Origin: Prevotella vespertina
GTDB taxonomy: Bacteria > Bacteroidota > Bacteroidia > Bacteroidales > Bacteroidaceae
Reading direction: 5' to 3'
DNA: 64,000 bases
NCBI RefSeq assembly: GCF_009728485.1
Contig: NZ_VVIQ01000004.1
Coordinates: 62,001 to 126,000, forward strand
Within the stretch, counting starts at the first letter, position 1; every line of letters starts with the position of its first letter. Positions 41,976 to 50,863 of this stretch are shown here, piece by piece. The translations under genes and the position numbers were made by a program. The notes under the pieces are model-generated. The model was not told the origin of the DNA. It saw nothing but the letters and a program-made list of their open reading frames with translations, and did not search any database.

Positions 41976-44138
41976 TTACTTGTTCTTCAACCAGCGGTCG
42001 AGCCAATTAAAGAAGGTGCGTTGCCAGAGGATACCATTTTGTGGTTTCAACACCCAGTGATTCTCATCTGGGAAGAGCAAGAGCTCTGCTGGGATACCAC
42101 GTAATCGAGCGGCATTGAATGCGCCCATGCCTTGGTTGGCATTAATACGATAGTCTTTTTCACCATGGATACATAGTATCGGGGTGTCCCATTTATCAAC
42201 GTTTAGATGTGGAGAGTTGGCATATGTGCGTTGAGCAGACGCACTCTTGTCCTTGTTCCAATACGCATCATCATACTCCCAGTTGCTGAACCAAGCCTCT
42301 TCAGTGTCCGTGTACATACTCTCGAGATTGAATGCTCCATCGTGAGCAATCAAACACTTGAATCGCTTATTGTGTATTCCTGCAAGGTAGTAAACCGAGA
42401 ATCCACCGAAAGAAGCACCCACTGCAGCCAAGTTATCCTTGTCAACAAAGGGCAAATTCTGCGCTGCGTCGTCAATAGACGATAGATAATCACGCATACA
42501 CTGACCCGTCCAATCGGTACTTACTTGTTCGTTCCATTCACTGCCATAACCCGGTAGTCCGCGTCGGTTCGGGGCTATTACTACATAGCCATTAGCCGCC
42601 ATGATCTGTAGATTCCAGCGGTAACTCCAGAACTGAGAGACGGGACTTTGAGGTCCACCCTCGCAGAACAAGAGAGTTGGATAACGCTTGTTAGGATCGA
42701 AGTGAGGCGGTGTGATCACCCATTCCTGTAACTTCTTTCCGTCTGAAGTAGCGACCCAGCGATCTTTAACCTCACCTAAAGCGAGTTGGTCGAAGATGTG
42801 TTTATTCTCGAAAGTAAGCTGTGTCTGTTGGCTATCCGCATTGCCTTTTGAGGGCGTGATAGCGTAGATTTCATTCGGTTGAGATATGCTCTGACGGATA
42901 CCTAATAGCTGTTTATTACCTAACAGAGCGATACTTACATAGTTATGGTCGCCCTTTGTAAGTTGACGAACAGCCCCCTTGAGGTTGGTCTGATAGACAT
43001 TAACGGTTGCATGCCATACTCCGATGAAGTATAAAGACTTAGAGTCAGCACTCCAAGTATAGTCATCTACATTCGAGTCGAAGCTCTCTGTGACATAAGT
43101 CTTGCGTCCTGTTGCTAGTTCGTAGACGCAGAGTCGATTGCGATCACTCTCATATCCATTGCGTTTCATGCTCTGCCAAGCAATGTATTTGCCGTCAGGT
43201 GAGAACTTAGGGTTGACATCATAGCCTACATTAAAGTCTCCTGACTGATGGTTGACAGCCTGATCTCGCATGCTCTTTGTCGCATCGATCTTTGGCTCAA
43301 CATAGTCGGCTGGCTTGCAGAGGTTGGTTGTCTTACCCGTTTCCACATTATATATATATATGTCGGCATCGGTAGAAATGGCATATTGAGTGCCCTCCTT
43401 CTTACGACAAGTATAGGCAACTGACTTTGAATCAGTGCTCCAGTCAATCTGTTCTATCCCTCCGAAAGGCGCCATTGGACTCTCATACGGCTCGCCCTCA
43501 AGTATGTCCTTGCCTGCATCCACGCCATTAGCTGTGACGTTGGCAACGAATGGGTGCGCATTAGAAGTTACGTAATGATCCCAGTGGCGATAGTTCATAT
43601 CGGTGATTAACATACCTGTTGCCTTTGGAAGATCATCTGGATTTTCCTTGATAGTACCATGATAAGGAATGCTCTTGACCAATACCACGCGCTTCTTGTC
43701 AGGTGAGAATCGGAAGCCTTCGATGGCTATGTCAGAGTGAGTCAGTTGATGTCTATTACTGCCATCAGTCGACATTGTCCATAGCTGACCATCGGTTAGG
43801 AAAGCTAGAGTCTGGTTGTCCAACCATGCTACATCACTCTCACTTTTAGCAGAGGTAGTCAGTAGTTTGTCATTCTTACCATCGGCATCCATAATGCGAA
43901 GCACTTGATGTCCTCGATTCTCTTTAACGCTGTAGTAGCCTACTTGATAGACGATTTTCTTACCATCAGGAGAGGCTTGTGCCGACCCGATTCTACCCAT
44001 AGCCCAAAGAGCTTCAGGCGTCATCAGGTCGCTTTTTAGCGTGATGTTGCTACGCCCGATATTGACTTCCTGTGCCTGAGACACAGTCCCCGTCATCATC
44101 AAAGCAGCTGTCATTGCGACCGTTAAGTTCCTGTTCAT
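41976..44138 (-). CDS. S9-family serine peptidase (DPP5-like dipeptidyl peptidase)
   Basis: The 720-residue protein has a signal peptide (MTAALMMTGTVSQAQ), an N-terminal beta-propeller (DPP-like, residues about 40-460) and a C-terminal alpha/beta hydrolase domain. The nucleophile is Ser576 in GASFGG, the aspartate lies in HGEKDYR and the histidine in ENHWV. Layout and length resemble periplasmic DPP5 of Porphyromonas, which releases dipeptides from peptides. It lies 2 bases downstream of yidC and upstream of an MFS gene. Whether it is DPP5 by activity needs testing. Confidence 0.85.
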   Translation of the reverse strand: MNRNLTVAMTAALMMTGTVSQAQEVNIGRSNITLKSDLMTPEALWAMGRIGSAQASPDGKKIVYQVGYYSVKENRGHQVLRIMDADGKNDKLLTTSAKSESDVAWLDNQTLAFLTDGQLWTMSTDGSNRHQLTHSDIAIEGFRFSPDKKRVVLVKSIPYHGTIKENPDDLPKATGMLITDMNYRHWDHYVTSNAHPFVANVTANGVDAGKDILEGEPYESPMAPFGGIEQIDWSTDSKSVAYTCRKKEGTQYAISTDADIYIYNVETGKTTNLCKPADYVEPKIDATKSMRDQAVNHQSGDFNVGYDVNPKFSPDGKYIAWQSMKRNGYESDRNRLCVYELATGRKTYVTESFDSNVDDYTWSADSKSLYFIGVWHATVNVYQTNLKGAVRQLTKGDHNYVSIALLGNKQLLGIRQSISQPNEIYAITPSKGNADSQQTQLTFENKHIFDQLALGEVKDRWVATSDGKKLQEWVITPPHFDPNKRYPTLLFCEGGPQSPVSQFWSYRWNLQIMAANGYVVIAPNRRGLPGYGSEWNEQVSTDWTGQCMRDYLSSIDDAAQNLPFVDKDNLAAVGASFGGFSVYYLAGIHNKRFKCLIAHDGAFNLESMYTDTEEAWFSNWEYDDAYWNKDKSASAQRTYANSPHLNVDKWDTPILCIHGEKDYRINANQGMGAFNAARLRGIPAELLLFPDENHWVLKPQNGILWQRTFFNWLDRWLKNK

Positions 44139-44140
44139 AG

Positions 44141-46066
44141 TTATAGACCTTTCTTTCTTTTATTTAATTCGTCCTGTTTCTTACGCATTTCCTCTTGCTG
44201 TTTTTGCTGCATCTCTTGCAATGCCTGCATACGAGCAAAGAGTCCGCTCGCCTTCTTCGGATCGTTCTTCTTTTCCTTTCGGTGCGCTTCGAGGATTGCT
44301 AAAAGCTTCTCGTCATTGGTCGTTCTACGCAATGTCCACATGATAGCAGCCGAGAAGAAGAGGGACACAAAGTAGTAGAAGTTGAGTCCAGAAGAGTAGT
44401 TATTGAACATAAAGAAGAAGAAGAGTGGCATCGCAAACATCATGTATTGCATCATTTTCATTTGGTCTGCTTGCTGTCCAACCATCTGATCTTTCTGTTG
44501 TTGCATTGTGAACCAAGAGTAGAGAAGATTGGCTCCACAGAATAGAATACACGTCAGTGAGAGGTGGTCACCGATAAGCCATAAGTCGCTATTCCACGAC
44601 CAGATCGGGTCGTAAGTACTGAGATCCTTCATCCAAAGGAAGCTCTCTCCACGCAACTGGATGGCGTTTGGAACAAAGTTGAACATCGCAATCCAAATAG
44701 GCATTTGGATAAGCATTGGCAAGCAACCAGATAATGGACTCACACCATACTCGGCGTATTTTTGCATCATAGCTTGCTGCTTCTGCATTTGATCTTCAGG
44801 CTTGTTAAACTGCTTAGTAGCCTCATCAAGCTTTGGTTTCAGCACCCTCATCTTAGCCGAACTCATATAACTCTTCTTCACCATTGGGAATGTTATGAGC
44901 TTTAATAATAAGGTGATAAGGATGAGAACAACGCCCATTGGGAACACTTTACTTAGCCAATCGAAGACGTAAAGAGTGAACCATCGGTTGATAATACGGA
45001 ACAGTGGCCACCCAAGATAGACGAGTCTCTGCATGTCAAGGTCTTTCCCGAAGCGACTCTCCTTCTCGACAGATTGCAATAGACGAAAGTCGTTCGGACC
45101 GAAGTAGAACTCAAACTCTGATGCCTTCTTACCCGTTGGATCGAATCCAGCCTTCATGTTGGCAGCATATTGCTTGAGGTATTTTGTCTCCTTCTCAAGC
45201 GGTGTACTCTTGAGCTGTGCACCTGTTGCAAAGTTGTCTTTAGCAATCATCACCGCTGAAAAGAACTGATTCTTAAATGCCACCCAGTCCATTGGCTCCT
45301 CTGTAGTCTCCTCTTTCTCAGAGGTTTCACTGAGGTAGTCTGTACTGCCATCGTGCTTCTTGTAAGTCAGAGTAGCATATCTGTTCTCAAACATAAAGCC
45401 ACGTTCTTGCTGTCTACACCTATCCTCCCAGTTGATATCCATTTGGTTATAATTAGGTGCAAACATACCACTCATGCCCTCAGCCTGCAATGACATGTGA
45501 AGGAGATAATCCTTTCCAAGGGTATAGTTCAGCGTCAAGGTCTTACCCTTTCCAGCCTCAGCAGTAAGCGTAACAGTACTATCTGTGACATTAGAAGGCG
45601 TGAAGTAAAGGTCCTTTGTTTCGATGTTTGAAGTCTTAGCAGACAGCATGAAGTTAAGGTTCTGATCGTTCCCACTGAATAAAGTAAGGTCTTTCTGATC
45701 CTTAGAACCATCCTTTACATCGATGTCATGACCTACATAGTTCTTGATAACTGCCTTACGAACAACACCTCCCTTAGTCGACAAGGTCAACTCCACCTTA
45801 CCATTCTTTAGAGTGATATCTTGCGCCTTTCCATTCAGTGCCGAATGAAAGAGAGCCGTCGTATCAGTGGCAGCCTGTGCCTTTTGTTGTGCCTGTTTTG
45901 CTGCAAGGAGTTTCTGACTTGCATTCTTCTTAGCCGCTGCGATAGAATCGAGTTGAGCCTCTTTTTGTTGTTGTTCAAGCTGCTCTTTAGATGGTTGTTG
46001 CCACCATGCAAAGCCAAAAAGTACTAGGGCTATAAGGATGAACCCAGTAATAGTTTTCTTATCCAT
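44141..46066 (-). CDS. yidC: membrane protein insertase YidC
   Basis: The 641-residue protein has the N-terminal membrane helix (ITGFILIALVLFGFAWW, residues about 6-22), a large periplasmic domain to about residue 360, and the conserved C-terminal insertase core: MGVVLILITLLLKLITFPM, the MQKYAEYGVSPLSGCLPMLI loop, and further helices. A lysine- and glutamine-rich cytoplasmic tail ends RKKGL, typical for Bacteroidetes. It starts at the base next to the pyrG stop, so the two genes are co-transcribed. Confidence 0.97.
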   Translation of the reverse strand: MDKKTITGFILIALVLFGFAWWQQPSKEQLEQQQKEAQLDSIAAAKKNASQKLLAAKQAQQKAQAATDTTALFHSALNGKAQDITLKNGKVELTLSTKGGVVRKAVIKNYVGHDIDVKDGSKDQKDLTLFSGNDQNLNFMLSAKTSNIETKDLYFTPSNVTDSTVTLTAEAGKGKTLTLNYTLGKDYLLHMSLQAEGMSGMFAPNYNQMDINWEDRCRQQERGFMFENRYATLTYKKHDGSTDYLSETSEKEETTEEPMDWVAFKNQFFSAVMIAKDNFATGAQLKSTPLEKETKYLKQYAANMKAGFDPTGKKASEFEFYFGPNDFRLLQSVEKESRFGKDLDMQRLVYLGWPLFRIINRWFTLYVFDWLSKVFPMGVVLILITLLLKLITFPMVKKSYMSSAKMRVLKPKLDEATKQFNKPEDQMQKQQAMMQKYAEYGVSPLSGCLPMLIQMPIWIAMFNFVPNAIQLRGESFLWMKDLSTYDPIWSWNSDLWLIGDHLSLTCILFCGANLLYSWFTMQQQKDQMVGQQADQMKMMQYMMFAMPLFFFFMFNNYSSGLNFYYFVSLFFSAAIMWTLRRTTNDEKLLAILEAHRKEKKNDPKKASGLFARMQALQEMQQKQQEEMRKKQDELNKRKKGL

Positions 46067-47677
46067 TTATTGTTTTTTCTGATTGTCTATAGATGCTTTT
46101 ACGAATGAGAGGAACAATGGGTGTGGGTGAAGAACCGTCGATTGATACTCTGGATGGAACTGAGTTCCGATGTACCAACGTAGTCCCGATACCTCTACAA
46201 TCTCGACTAACTCACTCTCAGGATTGCGTCCGACGCACTGCATACCATGCTTTTCAAATTCCTTCTCATAGTCGTTATTAAACTCATAACGATGTCTGTG
46301 ACGCTCCTGAATATGTTCTTGTTTATAAATATCAAATGTCTTTGAGCCTTGACGAAGCACACACTCATAAGCTCCCAAACGCATGGTTCCACCCATGTTG
46401 GTTATGTTCTTCTGCTCCTCCATGATATCAATAACGTTGTGCGGAGTCTTTCCGTCAATCTCACGAGAGTTCGCATCCTTATATCCGAGGACGTTACGTG
46501 CGAACTCAATAACCATCATTTGCATACCAAGACAGATTCCGAACGTCGGGATGTCATGTGTTCGTGTATAATGCGCTGCCACTATCTTTCCTTCGATACC
46601 ACGCTGTCCAAAGCCTGGACAAATCACTATTCCGTCCTGTCCCTTTAGCTTTTCTGCAACGTTATCTTCGGTTATCTCTTCTGAAGAAATGAATGTTATA
46701 ACTGTCTTATGGTCGTTATATACACCTGCTTGAAGCAATCCTTCACGAATACTCTTATATGCATCTTGCAGGTCATACTTGCCCACAAGACCGATATGAA
46801 CTTCTTTCTTTGCCTTGCGTTGACGGTCGAGGAACTCCTTCCAAGGGCCTAGGCTCGGTGCAGGACCTACCTCTTCGCCACACTTACGCAATATTGCTGC
46901 ATCCAAACCTTGTGCTTGCATATTGATAGGAACATCATAAATGCTAGGCAAGTCTTCGCTTTGTACAACGCAGTCGAAGTCCACGTTACAGAAAGCAGCC
47001 ACCTTCTTGCGAATGTCATCATCGAGATGTTTCTCTGTACGAAGCACGAGAATATCAGGCTGAATACCCACACTCTGCAACTCTTTCACACTATGTTGTG
47101 TAGGCTTAGTCTTCAACTCGCCCGCTGCTTTAAGGTATGGCACATAGGTCAAATGGAGGTTGATAGCACGCTTTCCGAGTTCCCATTTCATCTGACGAAT
47201 AGCCTCCAAGAATGGTGCCGACTCAATATCTCCTATCGTACCACCAATCTCTGTAATCACAAAGTCATAATGATACTTCTTGCCAAGGAGCTTGATATTA
47301 CGCTTAATCTCGTCTGTTATGTGTGGAACAACTTGTATGGTCTTACCGAGATAATCGCCCCGACGCTCCTTATCAATGACACTCTTGTAGATACGACCAG
47401 TAGTCATTGAGTTGGCTTTAGTGGTCTGTATGCCAGTAAAACGCTCATAGTGACCGAGGTCAAGGTCGGTTTCCATACCGTCAACAGTTACGTAGCACTC
47501 CCCATGCTCGTATGGGTTTAGCGTTCCAGGGTCGATGTTTATGTACGGATCAAACTTCTGAATGGTGATGTTGTAACCCCTTGCTTGCAGGAGCTTACCG
47601 ATTGACGACGAGATAATACCTTTCCCTAAAGAGGAAACAACGCCGCCCGTTACGAAGATATACTTTGTTTCAGCCAC
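46067..47677 (-). CDS. pyrG: CTP synthase
   Basis: The 536-residue protein makes CTP from UTP, ATP and glutamine. The synthetase domain starts YIFVTGGVVSSLGKGIISSS, with the P-loop. The glutamine amidotransferase domain (about residue 290 onward) holds the nucleophile Cys in FGICLGMQMMVIEFARN and the His-Glu pair in QFHPEYQS. First gene of the pyrG-yidC-S9 peptidase string; promoter at 47738-47745. Confidence 0.98.
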   Translation of the reverse strand: MAETKYIFVTGGVVSSLGKGIISSSIGKLLQARGYNITIQKFDPYINIDPGTLNPYEHGECYVTVDGMETDLDLGHYERFTGIQTTKANSMTTGRIYKSVIDKERRGDYLGKTIQVVPHITDEIKRNIKLLGKKYHYDFVITEIGGTIGDIESAPFLEAIRQMKWELGKRAINLHLTYVPYLKAAGELKTKPTQHSVKELQSVGIQPDILVLRTEKHLDDDIRKKVAAFCNVDFDCVVQSEDLPSIYDVPINMQAQGLDAAILRKCGEEVGPAPSLGPWKEFLDRQRKAKKEVHIGLVGKYDLQDAYKSIREGLLQAGVYNDHKTVITFISSEEITEDNVAEKLKGQDGIVICPGFGQRGIEGKIVAAHYTRTHDIPTFGICLGMQMMVIEFARNVLGYKDANSREIDGKTPHNVIDIMEEQKNITNMGGTMRLGAYECVLRQGSKTFDIYKQEHIQERHRHRYEFNNDYEKEFEKHGMQCVGRNPESELVEIVEVSGLRWYIGTQFHPEYQSTVLHPHPLFLSFVKASIDNQKKQ

Positions 47678-47737
47678 GATTATGAATGTTTAATTGTTGT
47701 CTAAACTACCTATGTTTTATAATTACATACTAATGTG

Positions 47738-47745
47738 CAAAGATA
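47738..47745 (-). promoter_or_regulatory. -7 box of the pyrG-yidC operon
   Basis: TATCTTTG on the minus strand, 61 bases before the pyrG ATG. No -33 TTTG was found at the normal distance. Confidence 0.6.
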
Positions 47746-47863
47746 CTACTTTTCTATGAAAGTAGACTGCTTATAATAAGGTTTTTTAGGCAAACCGAGT
47801 ACCTTTTATCATCATATATGCTATTCGCTGGAATTCAAAATGCATAATCAAAGTGCAAACAAA

Positions 47864-48056
47864 CAGCCTCACCCCCAACCCCTCTCCGAATGGAATAACC
47901 CCACCCAACCTCCCCCAAGGGGAGGAGTGCCTAACGGGAGCCAGTTAGGGGAGGCTTACTTTAATCCAAAGAGGGCGTTTCTTCGATGTGAGGAGACGCC
48001 TTCCTTAATGCAAAGAGACGTCCTTCTCAATTCGAGAAGAGCGTCTCTTCATTTGC
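47864..48056 (-). repeat. composite palindromic repeat, copy R6 (rearranged half element)
   Basis: It lies in the divergent 611-base gap between pyrG and the M3 peptidase gene. P1 is broken after CGAATGGAA by an inserted module with palindrome CCTCCCC-CAA-GGGGAGG (47909-47925) and CCTAAC / GTTAGG (47930-47949). Then come the spacer hairpin (47970-48003) and a weakened P2 with two mismatches (48015-48047). The same broken P1 occurs in R7. Apart from the promoters the gap holds nothing else. Confidence 0.8.
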
Positions 48057-48253
48057 TACTTCATGACTCACGCTAACCAGGGACAGCCCCGTTACATTGG
48101 ACGATATGCTACAGAGTATCTTAGCAGACCTTCATTCCAAACAGAACTAATCATAATTTTGAATTATGAACTTTGAATTTTGAATTAAAGAAGAGCCTTG
48201 CCTAATTTTCTATAAAAACTCTCTTAAATAAGTGAAAAGTCCTTTTTTTTGTT

Positions 48254-48261
48254 TACCTTTG
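48254..48261 (+). promoter_or_regulatory. -7 box of the M3 peptidase gene
   Basis: TACCTTTG, 28 bases before the ATG at 48289. It lies inside the longer open frame from 48232 and so rules out that start. Confidence 0.7.
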
Positions 48262-48288
48262 TACATTGATAAGATTGAGAGATATAAT

Positions 48289-50382
48289 ATGACAGATAAA
48301 ACACCAACAGAAGGGACACACAAAAACCCTTTCTTTCTACCATACGATACACCGCATGACACGGTGCCATTCGATCGCATCCGCCTAGAAGACTATGAGG
48401 AAGCTATGATGGAGGGCATTCGTCGTGAGGATGAACAAATAGAGAAGATCGTTAATAACCCTGAAGAACCAACCTTCGAGAATACTATCATACCCGAAGA
48501 TGATGTACAGGGACGAAAGCATTACTACGATTTGTTGAATCGTGTGGAGGCTGTTTTCTTTAATATGCTAAGTGCGGAAACGAATGATGAGATGGATGCT
48601 TTAGCACAGAAGATGAGCCCTATTCTCACGAAGCATAGCAATGATGTGAGTCTAAACCCTAAGGTGTTCGAACGAATTAAACGTGTGCATGAACACCATC
48701 GGGAGCTTACCCCTGAGGAAGCCAGACTACTGGAGAATAGCTATGACGGCTTTGTTCGTAGTGGTGCGTTGCTCGATGAGGATGGAAAAAACCGCCTCCG
48801 CCAGCTCACCGAAGAGGCTTCTATGCTCTCATTGCAGTTCTCTCAGAACCTTCTTAAGGAGAATAAGGCTTACACCTTACATATTATTAACGAACAGCAA
48901 CTCGATGGCTTACCTGATACGGCACGTGAGACTGCACGCGAATCTGCCAAAGAACGTGAGCTTGAAGGGTGGGTTTTCACGCTCGATGCACCGAGTTATG
49001 GACCGTTCATGATGTACAGTACGCAAAGAGACTTGCGTCAGGAATTATTCATGGCACGCAATACTCTGTGCATAAAGGACAATGATACGAATAATCTTGA
49101 GGTCTGCAAGCGTCTCGTGAACCTACGCCGTGAGATGGCACAGTTGCTTGGTTACGATACATACGCTGATTATGTCATGAAATATCGCATGGCTTCTTCG
49201 GTGGAGAATGTATATAAACTACTGAATGACCTCATAACTGCTTACAAGCCTACTGCACTATCCGAACATGCGGAAGTAGAGGCTTTAGCAAAGGAAATAG
49301 AGGGCGATGACTTCAAGATGGAGCCATGGGATACGGCTTATTATACGCATAAGCTGAAGATGAAGAAGTATGATCTCGACCCTGAGATGTTACGCCCTTA
49401 CTTTGAAGTAAATAATGTCATTAAAGGTGTATTCGGGCTTGCCACTCGCCTTTATGGTATTACCTTCAAGGAGAATAAGGCAATTCCTGTGTATCATCCA
49501 GACGTTAAGCCTTATGAAGTCTACGACAAGGACGGCAGCTACTTAGCGGTTCTCTATGTCGATTTCCACCCTCGTAAAGGCAAGAGGGATGGTGCTTGGA
49601 TGACCGAGTTCCAGGGTCAGTGGATTGATAAAGACGGCAAGAACGTGCGCCCGCATGCGTCTTTAGTGATGAATCTATCTAAGCCAACGGAGGACAAACC
49701 AGCGTTACTTCGACTCGGAGAAGTCGAGACTTTCCTGCATGAGTTTGGGCATTCTCTACATGGAATGTTCGCTAACACGCGCTTCGAAAGCATGTCTGGT
49801 ACCAACGTATGGTGGGACTTTGTGGAGCTACCCTCGCAATTCATGGAGAACTTCGCAGTAGAGAAAGAGTTCCTAAAGACCTTTGCCTTCCATTATCAAA
49901 CAGGTGAACCGATGCCCGACGAACTGATTGACAAGATTATTGCCAGTCGTAACTTCGGTGCAGCAACAGCCTGTTTAAGACAAGTTGCATTCGGTTTGCT
50001 CGATATGGCGTACTACACACAAAAGGATGAGTTTACCGATGATATCATTCCTTTCGAGAAGCAGGCTTGGGCAAAGGCGATTATCGGAGAACAACGCAAA
50101 GATACATGTATGACAGTGCAATTCTCGCATATCATGGCAGGAGGATACGCTGCCGGATACTATAGCTACAAGTGGGCTGAGGTACTGGATGCCGATGCTT
50201 TCAGTGTGTTCAAACACGAAGGAATCTTCAACCAAAGCACTGCGCAACGTTTTCGCGACAATATCCTCTCTCGCGGAGGGACGGAACATCCAATGGAACT
50301 CTATAAGCGTTTCCGTGGTAAGAAACCAACGATACAGGCGTTGATGGAGCGTGATGGAATAAGAACTAACAAAGAGCTTTAA
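48289..50382 (+). CDS. M3-family zinc metallopeptidase (oligopeptidase A / Dcp type)
   Basis: The 697-residue protein starts at the ATG at 48289, downstream of the -7 box. It has no signal peptide, as expected for a cytoplasmic oligopeptidase. FLHEFGHSLHGMF (about residues 481-493) is the HExxH zinc motif, and WWDFVELPSQFMENFAVEK supplies the third ligand Glu. The N-terminal part is helical, as in thimet-oligopeptidase folds. It should degrade short peptides, including signal-peptide remnants. The dCMP deaminase gene starts two bases after its stop. Confidence 0.93.
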   Translation: MTDKTPTEGTHKNPFFLPYDTPHDTVPFDRIRLEDYEEAMMEGIRREDEQIEKIVNNPEEPTFENTIIPEDDVQGRKHYYDLLNRVEAVFFNMLSAETNDEMDALAQKMSPILTKHSNDVSLNPKVFERIKRVHEHHRELTPEEARLLENSYDGFVRSGALLDEDGKNRLRQLTEEASMLSLQFSQNLLKENKAYTLHIINEQQLDGLPDTARETARESAKERELEGWVFTLDAPSYGPFMMYSTQRDLRQELFMARNTLCIKDNDTNNLEVCKRLVNLRREMAQLLGYDTYADYVMKYRMASSVENVYKLLNDLITAYKPTALSEHAEVEALAKEIEGDDFKMEPWDTAYYTHKLKMKKYDLDPEMLRPYFEVNNVIKGVFGLATRLYGITFKENKAIPVYHPDVKPYEVYDKDGSYLAVLYVDFHPRKGKRDGAWMTEFQGQWIDKDGKNVRPHASLVMNLSKPTEDKPALLRLGEVETFLHEFGHSLHGMFANTRFESMSGTNVWWDFVELPSQFMENFAVEKEFLKTFAFHYQTGEPMPDELIDKIIASRNFGAATACLRQVAFGLLDMAYYTQKDEFTDDIIPFEKQAWAKAIIGEQRKDTCMTVQFSHIMAGGYAAGYYSYKWAEVLDADAFSVFKHEGIFNQSTAQRFRDNILSRGGTEHPMELYKRFRGKKPTIQALMERDGIRTNKEL

Positions 50383-50384
50383 GC

Positions 50385-50819
50385 ATGAACAGCAAACAAT
50401 CCCTTCTAGACTATCGTTATCTACGCATGGCAAGGATATGGGCGGAGAACTCATACTGCCGTCGTCGACAGGTCGGAGCACTAGTAGTTAAGGACAAGAT
50501 GATTATTAGTGACGGTTATAATGGTACGCCAAGTGGATTCGAGAATGTCTGTGAGGACGAGACTGGAACGACGTTTCCTTACGTCTTGCATGCCGAGGCT
50601 AACGCTATCACGAAACTGGCTAGAAGTAGTAATAATAGTGATGGGGCAACGCTCTACGTAACGGCTTCGCCCTGTATAGAATGCGCCAAACTGATTATCC
50701 AATCGGGGATTCGTCGGGTTGTATATGCCGAGAAGTATCGCCTAACCGATGGTGTCGACTTGCTGGAGAAGGCTGGTGTAAAGGTTGAATATAAGGCTTT
50801 GGAGGGCGGACAGGACTAA
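50385..50819 (+). CDS. deoxycytidylate deaminase family protein
   Basis: The 144-residue protein has the cytidine/dCMP deaminase zinc motif: HAEANAI (ligand His and catalytic Glu) and SPCIECAKLI (the two ligand Cys). It matches ComEB-type dCMP deaminases in length. It should convert dCMP to dUMP for thymidylate synthesis. It lies two bases after the M3 peptidase stop. Confidence 0.92.
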   Translation: MNSKQSLLDYRYLRMARIWAENSYCRRRQVGALVVKDKMIISDGYNGTPSGFENVCEDETGTTFPYVLHAEANAITKLARSSNNSDGATLYVTASPCIECAKLIIQSGIRRVVYAEKYRLTDGVDLLEKAGVKVEYKALEGGQD

Positions 50820-50863
50820 TATAATAAGGTGTAAGAAATGCCCGCTGATAAGTAAGAACATTT

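Noticed and set aside
46910..47410. 166-codon plus-strand ORF opposite pyrG
   Set aside because: Antisense to a strongly conserved gene, with no recognisable motif and no start signal.
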